Position numbers and translations under genes: made by a program. A DNA stretch of 35,663 nucleotides, from assembly GCA_949295675.1 (NCBI GenBank), contig CASFMA010000058.1, positions 1 through 35,663 on the forward strand, read 5' to 3'. Below the pieces are notes generated by a model, which worked only from the letters and a program-made list of their open reading frames with translations, was not told the DNA's origin and did not search any database. This stretch comes from an uncultured Spirochaetales bacterium (GTDB lineage: Bacteria > Spirochaetota > Spirochaetia > Sphaerochaetales > Sphaerochaetaceae). Below are positions 1-8,181 of this stretch, one piece after another (position 1 is the first letter of the stretch; each line of letters starts with the position of its first letter).

Positions 1-613
1 GAAACTGTATCGGCGATATCCCAAGCGAAGAGGAGAAGATCCTCAGGCATTCCCGCTCGGAGACAAATGCTGTCTCCGCTATATCCTTGAGATGTATGCC
101 CTCGCCGCTGTGGTCCTTTATGAAGCTCATCATCCTCTGCAGCCTCCTGTCCTGCTCCCATGTCATCTCACTGGACACTGCCCTCTCCCTGAAAAGGGCG
201 AGCATGACCGAGGATATCAGTATCGAAGCCTCCATCTGATAGAGGTATCCATGTTCCGCGATGACAATGTAGGCTTCATCTATCTTCCTTGCTGATGTAG
301 CCGATATGGAGATGAACGAAGGGCATGAGGATATCAAAGGGGCGAAATCCATGATTCCGCAAGCAGCGAGCGCTGACGTCTGGAAGAATACTGAACGGAT
401 GACCGCGCACCCATCAGCTGCCATGGCGTTCGAAATGGCATATGGAGGGATGAACGCTCCCTCCCCTTCCCTGAGGGTGAAGACCTGGGAACCATCAGAT
501 CCTATAAGCCGGACAGAGCCGGAAAAGGCAAGAAGAAGCTCTGATTCAGGACGCAGGTTCCATCCGCTTTCAAGCTTTTCCGTGAGCTCCTTCTGGGAAC
601 AGCTTATACCCAT
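1..613 (-). CDS. AraC-family transcriptional regulator, 3' end cut by window start
   Basis: An open frame runs on the minus strand from an ATG at 613 to the window edge without a stop, giving about 204 residues. A GGAGG lies just upstream of the ATG. The first ~110 residues look like a cupin-type ligand-binding domain, with a segment containing REGEGAFIPPYA. The last ~35 residues read as the first half of an AraC/XylS helix-turn-helix (HLKDIAETAFVSERECLRIF). The second half of the DNA-binding domain lies outside the window. The gene is divergent from the MFS transporter at 695, with about 80 bp between starts, so local control of that transporter is plausible but inferred. The effector is unknown. 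Confidence 0.82.
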   Translation of the reverse strand, partial: MGISCSQKELTEKLESGWNLRPESELLLAFSGSVRLIGSDGSQVFTLREGEGAFIPPYAISNAMAADGCAVIRSVFFQTSALAACGIMDFAPLISSCPSFISISATSARKIDEAYIVIAEHGYLYQMEASILISSVMLALFRERAVSSEMTWEQDRRLQRMMSFIKDHSGEGIHLKDIAETAFVSERECLRIFSSSLGISPIQF

Positions 614-682
614 CTCATCCTCCTTGGCGGTTTTCCTATAAAATATGCCGATATTCTGCTCAACTCAACCGTTTATTGTCGA

Positions 683-688
683 TATAGT
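683..688 (+). promoter_or_regulatory. -10 element of MFS gene, leaderless geometry
   Basis: TATAGT sits exactly six bases before the ATG at 695, so transcription would be expected to start at or next to the A of the start codon. No Shine-Dalgarno is visible. The -35 region (around 660-665) matches consensus poorly. Confidence 0.5.
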
Positions 689-694
689 GTAATC

Positions 695-1858
695 ATGCTG
701 ACTATCTTGCTCATTATCGTGATATACATTGCGTTCATATCATTAGGACTACCTGATTCAATGCTGGGAGCCGCGTGGCCAGTCATGTACCATGATCTGT
801 CAGTCCCCGTCTCATATGCAGGATTCGTAAGCATGACAGTATGCTTCGGCACAGTCGTAAGCAGCATAAACTACTCAAAGCTGTCAAGGCGCTTCAATAC
901 AGAGTCGATAACGATAGCAAGCGTTGCAGCCACCGCAGCCGCCCTGCTGGGCTTCTCAAGAGCCTCATCATTCGGGCAGATCATCGCACTGGCTCTTCTC
1001 CTGGGCCTTGGAGCTGGAGCTGTTGATGCAGGCCTGAACAACTATGTGGCGCTCCATTTCAAGGCAAGGGCGATGAATTTCCTGCACGCATCATGGGGGC
1101 TTGGGACGCTTGTCGGGCCGTTCCTGCTCTCATATCTCTTCTCTCATGGTATGAGTTGGAGGCTTGGCTATACGGCAATTGGAGCAGCGCAGTCCTGCAT
1201 AGTTCTTCTCCTGATCATCTCAATCCCTCTCTGGAGGGCAAACAGGAATGTTGGAATAGAAGCAGAGGAAGATAAGAAGGAAGGTCTGTCTGCAAGAGAA
1301 GCGCTCAGATGTCCTGGAGCGATAGCGGCTCTTATAGGATTCTTCTCATATTGCTCAATGGAGAACACGGCGATGCTGTGGAGCGCCACTTTCCTTGTAA
1401 GCGCAAGAGGATTCTCGGAAAGCCTTGCTGCAAGCAGTGCGGGCCTTCTTTTCTGGGGAATGACAGTCGGCAGGATAATCGCCGGGCTGGTAAGCGACAG
1501 GCTTGGCGACAGCCGCATGATACGCATAGGAGAGATCCTCATAGCCATGGCTTCCTTGCTGCTTATAGTGATGCCTGAGGATATGAGCGCAGCCATGCTG
1601 TTCATGCTGGGCGTCGGCTTCGGACCGATATACCCCGCAATGATACATCAGACCCCTGACTATTTCGGGAAGAACGCATCAGCTGCGATAATCGGGCTTG
1701 AGATGGCCTCAGCTTACGTTGGCTCGATGTTCATGCCCACCGTATTCGGTGCGCTTGGCAGGGCAACGACAATGGCCATTCTTCCATTCTTCGTGCTTTT
1801 CTTCACAATCCTGAACACGGCAGCAATAGAAGTGAAGAAGAGAAGAAGATCCAGATAA
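695..1858 (+). CDS. MFS-family transporter, 387 aa
   Basis: This is a major facilitator superfamily integral membrane protein. The N-terminus (LGLPDSMLGAAWPVM after a first hydrophobic stretch) is typical of MFS permeases grouped with sugar or drug exporters. About 11-12 hydrophobic segments can be seen. A charged central loop (around residues 190-205, rich in Glu/Lys) separates two halves, and the second half carries a GRIIAGLVSDRLGDSR motif, the usual MFS loop signature. The ATG at 695 is chosen because the preceding sequence is non-coding and the conserved N-terminus begins there. The substrate cannot be read from sequence. It is divergent from the AraC-type regulator and convergent with the methyltransferase gene downstream. 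Confidence 0.88.
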   Translation: MLTILLIIVIYIAFISLGLPDSMLGAAWPVMYHDLSVPVSYAGFVSMTVCFGTVVSSINYSKLSRRFNTESITIASVAATAAALLGFSRASSFGQIIALALLLGLGAGAVDAGLNNYVALHFKARAMNFLHASWGLGTLVGPFLLSYLFSHGMSWRLGYTAIGAAQSCIVLLLIISIPLWRANRNVGIEAEEDKKEGLSAREALRCPGAIAALIGFFSYCSMENTAMLWSATFLVSARGFSESLAASSAGLLFWGMTVGRIIAGLVSDRLGDSRMIRIGEILIAMASLLLIVMPEDMSAAMLFMLGVGFGPIYPAMIHQTPDYFGKNASAAIIGLEMASAYVGSMFMPTVFGALGRATTMAILPFFVLFFTILNTAAIEVKKRRRSR

Positions 1859-1863
1859 TGAGA

Positions 1864-1886
1864 AAGGCCATCAGTCCGATGGCCTT
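1864..1886. terminator. Hairpin between convergent genes
   Basis: A perfect 9-bp stem (AAGGCCATC / GATGGCCTT) with a 5-nt loop lies between the MFS stop at 1858 and the methyltransferase stop at 1891. It probably serves both strands. The T tracts on either side are weak. Confidence 0.55.
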
Positions 1887-1890
1887 GCTG

Positions 1891-3582
1891 TCAGTTATCG
1901 TTTTCATCATACTTCTGGACTTCCGTGTCCTTCAGCCAGAAGTAATCGTTCGTATCACGCCTCTTAGTCTCATGGAAATCATCATATCCATAAGGCTTCG
2001 GAGGTGCTTTCCTTCTCTTCTCATCCCTGCCGAATGGCCTGCGGTCAGAGCCGTCCGCACCATAGCGAGGAGGCCTGCGGTCCGAAGAGAAGCGATCAGA
2101 GCGGTATGCCCTTCCAGTCTCGTTGTCCCAATCATCCCTTCTTCTGTCTGAGAACCTTGGGCGGTAATCATCACGGTCGGAGCGATAGCGGGGCCTGTCA
2201 TCACGGCGGAAGTCCCTGTCCCGGTCGCTGTAGCGAGGGCGGTCATCACGATAGCGGGGACGATCATCATAATCGCGGTAACGAGGCCTGTCATCACCTC
2301 TCCTTCCATCCCTGTAGTCATCGCGGTAGCGTGGTCTGTCATCACGATAGCGAGGCCTGTCATCACGGCGGAAATCCCTGTCCCTGTCACCGTAGCGGCC
2401 ACCTCTGTCCCTGTCATCACGCCTCGGATACCCTCGTCTGTCATCATCCCTGAAACGAGGTCTGGCATCTCTCCTTCTCTCAGGACGTCTGCCGTCATCC
2501 CTTCTTTCCCTTCTCTCTTCCCTTTTCTCTGTCTCAGGCTCATTCACGCCTGCTTCAGCGTCGATTGAAAGACGCTCAATCTTCTCTTCGTCCATAACTC
2601 TCTTCTTTCTCTTCGTCGCGGCGGCCTTCACTTCCTTCATATCCGCCACCTTCTTCATCCACCAGACCCTGAGCGCGTTACGCTTTGCCGAGAATCCCAG
2701 AGCCCTCACCTCATCAGTAATCTCCATTATCTTCCAGTACGGCTTCAGCTTTTCCTTCGAGAAGACAAAGCCGGAGATATTCTCAGAGAAAAGCAGACAT
2801 CCGCCAGGTGCAAGCACATTTGATATCATCCAGAGATATCTGAGGTAGTCCCGCCCGACATCGAAATCATCTGCCTTGTGCGAGTTGGAAAAGGCCGGGG
2901 GATCGAATATGACTATATCGAACTTGAGCCCTTCTTCCACGCATCTTCCGAGATAGCTGCCGGCATCCTCTGCGATGACGCTGTACTTAGCCTCATCAAG
3001 GAAGCCATTTGCCACAAGATTCCTTCTTGCCCATGCAGAGTAAACATTCGACAGGTCCACGCTGGCAACGGACTCGGCACCGCCTGCAGCAGCATAGACA
3101 GAGAAGGATCCGGTATATGAGAAAAGATTGAGCACCCTCATGCCTCTGGACATATCCCTGATCATGCGCCTTGTGTTCACATGATCCAGGAAAAGCCCTG
3201 TATCGGCATATTTCCTCAGCTCGCACTCAAAGGAAAGACCGCTTTCAAGGACATTGACGACAAGGCTGTCATCCCCCTTCTCATGCTGTTCCCTTCCCTC
3301 TCTCTTCTTCCTCTGCACGTAGATGATCTTATCATTCTCTATGTAGAGGAACCTTGACACAAGATCCTTCATGACAATTACATCATCATCGCTCATGCCA
3401 CCATCGGCATAATCGACTATGCGCGCATACTGCCCGAAAAGCTCGACCGTAACGGGAAAAGCTTCCATGTTCCTGTCATACACCCTCGATACCGTGGACT
3501 CCGTCTCCTTCATCCATCTGTGGGCGTCAAGGGCATTCTTCTTGAGGATCTTCGAAAAATCCTTCTTATCGATTTCTAGCAT
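1891..3582 (-). CDS. RlmK-like 23S rRNA methyltransferase with Arg/Asp-rich C-terminal tail
   Basis: This is a SAM-dependent class I methyltransferase resembling the C-terminal (RlmK, m7G) half of RlmKL. It has the characteristic segment ADTGLFLDH, motif I LNLFSYTGSFSVYAAAGG (about residues 151-168, numbered from the ATG at 3582) and the catalytic-site motif DPPAFSNS (about 227-234). The THUMP domain and RlmL half of gammaproteobacterial RlmKL are absent. After about residue 350 comes an unusual ~190-residue low-complexity tail rich in Arg, Asp, Tyr and Pro, built on repeats of RPRYRDD and RDRDFRRDD. It ends in a less repetitive C-terminus (FWLKDTEVQKYDEND). Such tails are known from RNA-binding proteins, so RNA tethering is inferred. 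An in-frame TTG three codons upstream (3591) is an alternative start; the ATG is preferred. The exact rRNA target is unproven. Confidence 0.8.
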   Translation of the reverse strand: MLEIDKKDFSKILKKNALDAHRWMKETESTVSRVYDRNMEAFPVTVELFGQYARIVDYADGGMSDDDVIVMKDLVSRFLYIENDKIIYVQRKKREGREQHEKGDDSLVVNVLESGLSFECELRKYADTGLFLDHVNTRRMIRDMSRGMRVLNLFSYTGSFSVYAAAGGAESVASVDLSNVYSAWARRNLVANGFLDEAKYSVIAEDAGSYLGRCVEEGLKFDIVIFDPPAFSNSHKADDFDVGRDYLRYLWMISNVLAPGGCLLFSENISGFVFSKEKLKPYWKIMEITDEVRALGFSAKRNALRVWWMKKVADMKEVKAAATKRKKRVMDEEKIERLSIDAEAGVNEPETEKREERRERRDDGRRPERRRDARPRFRDDDRRGYPRRDDRDRGGRYGDRDRDFRRDDRPRYRDDRPRYRDDYRDGRRGDDRPRYRDYDDRPRYRDDRPRYSDRDRDFRRDDRPRYRSDRDDYRPRFSDRRRDDWDNETGRAYRSDRFSSDRRPPRYGADGSDRRPFGRDEKRRKAPPKPYGYDDFHETKRRDTNDYFWLKDTEVQKYDENDN

Positions 3583-3591
3583 CCGGGGCAA

Positions 3592-3620
3592 ATATTACGA
3601 AAATACGGGATGAAAGACAA
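3592..3620 (-). promoter_or_regulatory. Promoter of methyltransferase gene
   Basis: On the minus strand there is TTGTCT (-35, 3615-3620), a 17-nt spacer, then TAATAT (-10, 3592-3597). The ATG at 3582 follows nine bases later with no ribosome binding site, so the leader would be only 2-3 nt. Confidence 0.5.
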
Positions 3621-3632
3621 CAACCTTGTCAT

Positions 3633-3662
3633 TTGTCGTTTCCATGTTTTTTCATGTAGAAT
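3633..3662 (+). promoter_or_regulatory. Promoter of 155-aa hypothetical gene, leaderless geometry
   Basis: TTGTCG (3633-3638), an 18-nt spacer and TAGAAT (3657-3662) are followed by exactly six bases and the ATG at 3669. The intervening CAGGAT contains an AGGA, but too close to the start for a normal ribosome binding site. The promoter is divergent from, and almost abuts, the methyltransferase promoter. Confidence 0.5.
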
Positions 3663-3668
3663 CAGGAT

Positions 3669-4136
3669 ATGGAAATAAATGATACAGCTCAGTTCATCAA
3701 GGAACGAGAGGAGAGGCTGGGAAGCAGGATACGGTACAGGACATACTGCACATGGTATGCCCGCATCGGACACGAGAAAAGGGAGTATGGTGTGTTCCTG
3801 TACACAGACGGCAGGACAATGGCTTATGAGGATTTCGACAGGGAACCTCAGATCCTCGGCATACCGATAAAGAGGAGGAACAAGGAGAAATACGAGAAGC
3901 TTGAGGTATCATTCCCTGTTTCCTCCATAGCATCGATTGACCGCACCTCGCTGAAGGATGCTGAAAAGGCGTTCGACGCAAGACGGGATACAGCAAAGAG
4001 CGCAGGGCTCTTCTCCCGTCTGTTCCGCAAGCTTGTGACCAGGATTATGCTTGATGACGGAACTGTGCTATTCTTCGAGATGATGGACCACAAGGATTTC
4101 CTGAAAAGAATAGAAGAATTCAAGGAGGAGCTATGA
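3669..4136 (+). CDS. Conserved-looking hypothetical protein, possible bacterial PH-like fold
   Basis: This is a 155-residue, charged, soluble protein with no signal peptide or membrane segment. I do not recognise the family. The pattern of short beta-type stretches (GVFLYTDG, KLEVSFPVSSIASIDR, KLVTRIMLDDGTVLFFEM) ending in an amphipathic helix (DFLKRIEEFKEEL) resembles bacterial pleckstrin-homology/GRAM-like domains; this is inference from pattern only. The stop overlaps the start of the phosphohexomutase gene by four bases (ATGA), so the two are translationally coupled and their functions may be linked. Confidence 0.7.
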   Translation: MEINDTAQFIKEREERLGSRIRYRTYCTWYARIGHEKREYGVFLYTDGRTMAYEDFDREPQILGIPIKRRNKEKYEKLEVSFPVSSIASIDRTSLKDAEKAFDARRDTAKSAGLFSRLFRKLVTRIMLDDGTVLFFEMMDHKDFLKRIEEFKEEL

Positions 4137-5476
4137 GCGCATTCAAGGCTTATGACATCAGAGGCATATGGGGAGAGGATATCAATGAGGAGCTGTGCTA
4201 CCGCGTAGGCTACTTCATCCCTGCCCTGCTATCGTCGGACCATGTCGTCGTCGGACGGGATATAAGGCTGTCATCGGACAGCGCGCATGACGCGCTGGTC
4301 AAAGGCATACAGGACAGCGGTGCCGATGTCTGGGATATCGGGTTGGCCACGACGCCTATGGTATATTTCTCAACTGTATTCCTGAAAGCGGACGCCTCTG
4401 TGCAGATAACGGCTTCCCACAACCCCGCGAAGTATAACGGACTCAAGATAAGCCGCACAGGCGCTGTCCCGGTGGGCGGTGAATCAGGGCTGAAAGAGCT
4501 TGAGAGGATGTGCAGGGAAGAGAAGATCACCGTTGCAACAGAAAGAGGCAGGATCATAGACAAAAGCGCTGTCAGGGATGACTACATAGCATTCCTCAAG
4601 CCATATGCAGCAGCTATCGGCAACCTGAACATAAGCATGGACTGCTCGTTCGGCATGGCCAACCTGATCGCAAAGGACATATTCGGAAGCAGCGTACACT
4701 ACATCTACGATCACTTTGACGGCACATTCCCTGCCCACGAGCCGAATCCTCTCGAAGTCAGGAACTGCGAGGATATCTCAAGGGAAACAACAAAGAACGC
4801 ATCAGATGTCGGCGTCATCTACGACGGCGATGCGGACAGGGTCATGTTCATAGACGAGAAAGGACGCTTCATACAGCCTGACTACATAACAGCTGTGATC
4901 GGGAAGTATTATCATGACAAGGGAAGAGTCGGAAACGCCCTGCAGGACATAAGGACATCACGATCCACGACTGAATACCTGGAAGGCCTTGGCTTCCACG
5001 TCACGACATGGAAGGTAGGACATGCCTTTGCGAAGATGAAGATAAGGGAGCTTGATGCTGTATTCGGCGGAGAGCTTGCGGGCCACTACTACTTCAAGGA
5101 CTTCTTCTGGTGCGACAGCGGCATGCTCGCATCGCTTCTTGTCCTCAATGTCGTCTCAGAGCTCAAAAAAGAAGGAAAGACGCTCTCATCGCTGATAGAC
5201 TCAATAGTCCGCTACAGCAACAGCGGAGAGATCAACTTCCGCCTTGAGGAGAAGGACAAAGCCATAGCAGCACTCTATGAGAAATACGTCACAAACGGAC
5301 AGCCAAAGGTTGTAATGGACTTTGATGGATACAGGATCGAATATGACACATGGTGGTTCAATGTGCGAAAGTCAAACACCGAGCCGTATCTCAGGATAGT
5401 GGCAGAGGCAAGGACAAGGGAAGAGCTTGAGGAAAAGCTCGGAGAGATAAAGGGTATAATAGGAAGCTTTTCCTGA
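4133..5476 (+). CDS. manB: Phosphomannomutase/phosphoglucomutase
   Basis: This is an alpha-D-phosphohexomutase, 447 aa, interconverting hexose 6- and 1-phosphates for nucleotide-sugar synthesis. All four family signatures are visible: the phosphoserine loop TASHNP (93-98, Ser95), the metal-binding loop DGDADR (231-236), the sugar-binding loop GGELAGHYYF (312-321) and the C-terminal phosphate-binding loop with SNTEP. The sugar loop resembles bacterial PMM/PGM enzymes of dual specificity. Translation is coupled to the upstream hypothetical gene by an ATGA overlap. galE follows 57 bases later, so the pair feeds UDP- and GDP-sugar pools. The choice between mannose and glucose as main substrate is not decided by sequence. 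Confidence 0.92.
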   Translation: MSAFKAYDIRGIWGEDINEELCYRVGYFIPALLSSDHVVVGRDIRLSSDSAHDALVKGIQDSGADVWDIGLATTPMVYFSTVFLKADASVQITASHNPAKYNGLKISRTGAVPVGGESGLKELERMCREEKITVATERGRIIDKSAVRDDYIAFLKPYAAAIGNLNISMDCSFGMANLIAKDIFGSSVHYIYDHFDGTFPAHEPNPLEVRNCEDISRETTKNASDVGVIYDGDADRVMFIDEKGRFIQPDYITAVIGKYYHDKGRVGNALQDIRTSRSTTEYLEGLGFHVTTWKVGHAFAKMKIRELDAVFGGELAGHYYFKDFFWCDSGMLASLLVLNVVSELKKEGKTLSSLIDSIVRYSNSGEINFRLEEKDKAIAALYEKYVTNGQPKVVMDFDGYRIEYDTWWFNVRKSNTEPYLRIVAEARTREELEEKLGEIKGIIGSFS

Positions 5477-5506
5477 TGCGTGCTACACAAAAAAGATGTT
5501 AGGTTG

Positions 5507-5512
5507 TAGAAT
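5507..5512 (+). promoter_or_regulatory. Possible -10 element of galE
   Basis: TAGAAT lies 21 bases before the galE ATG, followed by a GAGAGG ribosome binding site (5522-5527). No good -35 is visible, so galE may also be read through from the mutase gene. Confidence 0.3.
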
Positions 5513-5533
5513 CAGAAGAAAGAGAGGTTAAAA

Positions 5534-6514
5534 ATGAGAGTTCTTCTTTTTGGCGGAGCCGGATATATCGGCACGCATGTGGCTATGGCATTCCTCGACA
5601 GAGGTGACACAGTTGGCATCTATGACAATCTTTCGACAGGACTGAGAAGCAATGTGCCTGACAAGGCTGAGTTCTTCGAGGGCGATATCCTCGACCGCGA
5701 CCGTGTTGCAGAGGTTCTATCAAAAGGCTGGGACGCTGCTGTCCATCTAGCAGCTTTCAAGGCAGCCGGAGAGTCAATGGTGAAGCCTGAGAAATACAGT
5801 GAGAACAATATCACGGGATCGCTCATCATAATAATGGAATGCGAGAAGCATGGATGTATGAACTTCATCCTCTCATCTTCCGCAGCGACATATGGAGAGC
5901 CTAAGTACCTTCCTATAGATGAGAAGCATCCTACATCGCCTGAGAACTACTATGGATACACGAAGCTCTGCATAGAGGAAAACCTCAAGTGGTATTCAAA
6001 GCTCAAGGGAATGCACTTTGCCGCCCTCAGATACTTCAATGCTGCAGGCTATGATACAGAAGGAAGGATGCTCGGCCTGGAAAGGAATCCTGCGAACCTG
6101 CTGCCTGTGATCATGGAAGCTGCTTGCGGGATGAGGGACTGCATAAAGATCTTCGGAACTGACTACGACACCCCTGACGGGACATGTATCCGTGACTACG
6201 TTCACGTATCGGACCTGGCAGACGCGCATGTGGCTGCAGCTGACTACATAATGAACAACAAAGAGGACCTCATCGTGAACCTCGGCTCAGAGAACGGGAT
6301 ATCCGTAAGGGAGATGGTAGAGGCAGCCAGACGCATCACAGGTCAGCCGATTCCATCCGAGGATACAGGACGGAGAGCCGGTGACCCTGCGAAGCTCGTA
6401 GCATCTTCAGCACTTGCCCATGAGAAGCTCGGCTGGACAGCAAAGAGATCAGACGCAGACACTCTCATAGCCTCGACATGGCGAGTGTATCAGGCGAACC
6501 TCAAGAAGAACTGA
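5534..6514 (+). CDS. galE: UDP-glucose 4-epimerase
   Basis: This is an extended short-chain dehydrogenase/reductase, 326 aa, interconverting UDP-glucose and UDP-galactose with tightly bound NAD. The N-terminal Rossmann motif is GGAGYIG (7-13). The catalytic triad is present: Ser in the SSSAATYGEP segment, then Tyr140 and Lys144 in YYGYTK. RYFNAAGYDTEGR and the GDGTxxRDYxHV-like segment (here PDGTCIRDYVHV) are typical GalE signatures. Length is close to the usual ~330-340. A GAGAGG ribosome binding site sits six bases before the ATG. It follows the phosphohexomutase gene, consistent with nucleotide-sugar supply. An intrinsic terminator follows. Confidence 0.95.
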   Translation: MRVLLFGGAGYIGTHVAMAFLDRGDTVGIYDNLSTGLRSNVPDKAEFFEGDILDRDRVAEVLSKGWDAAVHLAAFKAAGESMVKPEKYSENNITGSLIIIMECEKHGCMNFILSSSAATYGEPKYLPIDEKHPTSPENYYGYTKLCIEENLKWYSKLKGMHFAALRYFNAAGYDTEGRMLGLERNPANLLPVIMEAACGMRDCIKIFGTDYDTPDGTCIRDYVHVSDLADAHVAAADYIMNNKEDLIVNLGSENGISVREMVEAARRITGQPIPSEDTGRRAGDPAKLVASSALAHEKLGWTAKRSDADTLIASTWRVYQANLKKN

Positions 6515-6521
6515 CATACAG

Positions 6522-6549
6522 GGCTGCCCGAAAGGGTGGCCTTCTTTTT
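6522..6549 (+). terminator. Intrinsic terminator after galE
   Basis: An eight-bp stem (GGCTGCCC / GGGTGGCC, two G-U pairs) with a GAAA tetraloop is followed by TTCTTTTT. It is placed eight bases after the galE stop. Confidence 0.85.
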
Positions 6550-6612
6550 ACATCAAATTCACGACCCTATTTTGCGCATAACAGCAAAATCTTCATTATC
6601 TTATTCTAATTA

Positions 6613-6641
6613 TTGAAATTAGCTTATACATCAATTATAGT
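6613..6641 (+). promoter_or_regulatory. Sigma70-type promoter of dpaL
   Basis: TTGAAA (6613-6618), a 17-nt spacer and TATAGT (6636-6641) form a near-consensus promoter. The predicted start is about 11 bases before the ATG, with GGAG at 6649-6652 as ribosome binding site. The leader is therefore very short. Confidence 0.7.
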
Positions 6642-6658
6642 ACACAGCGGAGTTTGAT

Positions 6659-7894
6659 ATGAAACTTGATTTCGACTACATAATCTATGACAAGCTTGCA
6701 AAGGACAACAGCAAGGCAAAGGAGCTTTTCAGCATCGAGACAGCAAGAAAGGCCATGAAGTTCCACAGGGAGATCCCTGGATACAAGATGACACCGCTCA
6801 GGGCTCTTCCGAACCTGGCACAGATGCTCGGGATCGGCGGCATATACATAAAGGATGAGGCCCAGAGGCTTGAGCTCAACAGCTTCAAGGTGCTCGGCGG
6901 CTCATACGCAATCTCAAGATACATCCAGAAGAAGCTTGGCCTCACAGACGAAGAGACAACTTATGACTACCTTGTCTCCGAAGAGTGCCACAGAAGGCTT
7001 GGTGATATAACGTTCGCAGCTGCAACTGACGGCAACCACGGCAGGGGGATTGCATGGGCATCCATGAAGCTGAGGCATAAGTGCGTCATATACGTGCACA
7101 AGGAGACATCGCAAGCCAGGATCGATGCCATCAGGAGATATGGCGCAGATGTGCATGTCATCGACGGAAACTATGACGATGCAGTCCGCATCATCGCAGA
7201 GGATGCCAAGAAGAACAACTGGACAATCATAAGCGATACATCCTGGGATGGCTATACTGAGATTCCGACCTGGATAATGCAGGGCTATACGACAATGCTG
7301 CTGGAATCCCAGGAGCAGCTTGCAGGAATGGGCATAACAAGGCCGACCCACGTCATCGTGCAGGCAGGAGTCGGTGCGCTTGCAGCATCTGTCGTAGGCT
7401 TCTACTCTGCCCTCTTCCAGGACAATCCGCCTGTATTCATAGTCGTTGAGCCTGATAAAGCCGCGTGCATATTCGAAAGCATAAAGGCAGATGACGGCAG
7501 CTGCCACAGCGTAAAGGGAGATCTCGATACGATAATGGCAGGACTTGCCTGCGGAGATCCATCACCGATAGCCTTTGATGTGCTTTCCCACAACGCGAAC
7601 TTCTTCCTTTCTGTTCCTGACTACATCGCAGCCCGTGGAATGAGGATACTCTCATGTCCTCTGAAGGGAGATCCGTTCATGATCTCCGGCGAGTCAGGCG
7701 CAGTCCCGCTTGGAGCGCTCTACTCAGTGCTTACTGACAAAGGCGATGAGGAGCTCAGGTCAAGGATGAAGCTTGACAGCAATTCGCTTGTGTTCATGGT
7801 CAACACAGAAGGAAACACAGATCCAAAGCATTTCAGGCAGATAATCTGGGATGGCTGCGATCCTGTTCCGCATGAGTTCCGAACAAGACGTTGA
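6659..7894 (+). CDS. dpaL: Diaminopropionate ammonia-lyase
   Basis: This is a fold-type II PLP enzyme, 411 aa, cleaving 2,3-diaminopropionate to pyruvate and ammonia through 2-aminoacrylate. The PLP lysine is in NSFKVLGGSYA (Lys77, the same position as in the E. coli enzyme YgeX). The TDGNHGRG segment (123-130, Asp124) holds the acid/base Asp used for the D-isomer in the family, and a glycine-rich phosphate-binding segment (QAGVGALAASVVG) follows in the C-terminal half. The gene has its own promoter and no partner gene, unlike E. coli, where ygeX sits among ygeW/ygeY. The 2-aminoacrylate it makes is a classic substrate of RidA, encoded at 11.1 kb here. Confidence 0.93.
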   Translation: MKLDFDYIIYDKLAKDNSKAKELFSIETARKAMKFHREIPGYKMTPLRALPNLAQMLGIGGIYIKDEAQRLELNSFKVLGGSYAISRYIQKKLGLTDEETTYDYLVSEECHRRLGDITFAAATDGNHGRGIAWASMKLRHKCVIYVHKETSQARIDAIRRYGADVHVIDGNYDDAVRIIAEDAKKNNWTIISDTSWDGYTEIPTWIMQGYTTMLLESQEQLAGMGITRPTHVIVQAGVGALAASVVGFYSALFQDNPPVFIVVEPDKAACIFESIKADDGSCHSVKGDLDTIMAGLACGDPSPIAFDVLSHNANFFLSVPDYIAARGMRILSCPLKGDPFMISGESGAVPLGALYSVLTDKGDEELRSRMKLDSNSLVFMVNTEGNTDPKHFRQIIWDGCDPVPHEFRTRR

Positions 7895-7969
7895 GCATAA
7901 TTTCTTATTGTTGCCAGGCGTTTCTCAGATTTTCGAAAGCAAACGTGGACAATTTCCAGCAATAGCAAT

Positions 7970-7991
7970 CCCCAAGGTCAAAGCCTTGGGG
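7970..7991. terminator. Perfect inverted repeat downstream of dpaL
   Basis: CCCCAAGG, a 6-nt loop and CCTTGGGG form a perfect 8-bp hairpin, 76 bases after the dpaL stop and 20 bases beyond the end of the phage remnant. There is no T tract on the plus strand, so termination is uncertain. It marks the border of the accessory patch. Confidence 0.4.
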
Positions 7992-8010
7992 AACCATGCT
8001 TGATACCGCA

Positions 8011-8181
8011 TCAGATACGTGATAAACCCTGCACTGCCATTGATTCTATAGTACCGACAGCACAGCCGAACTTAGGCACTGTCACGCATTCCTCGTCATT
8101 AACCTTCTCGCCCTTGAATAAATGGTCGAGGTCTCCAAGAACCCGCACATGTCCGAAGGCCTCAAGATAGCCAGACAGAGC
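8011..8181 (-). pseudogene. C-terminal fragment of an unidentified protein, fused to the tape-measure remnant
   Basis: In a frame different from the tape-measure gene, a 56-codon open stretch runs from just after a TAG to a TGA at 8011. It has no start codon. It reads as plausible protein (YLEAFGHVRVLGDLDHLFKG, then a segment ending AVQGLSRI), with good codon use. It looks like the C-terminal end of a longer gene joined to the tape-measure start by deletion. I do not recognise the family. Confidence 0.4.

Noticed and set aside
2004-2453. Plus-strand frame rich in His, Cys and Ser
   Set aside because: It is the complement of the Arg/Asp repeat tail of the methyltransferase; the composition follows from that coding sequence.
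7970-7991. Phage attachment site
   Set aside because: A perfect hairpin, but no matching copy was seen on the other side of the phage remnant and no tRNA or integrase is present.
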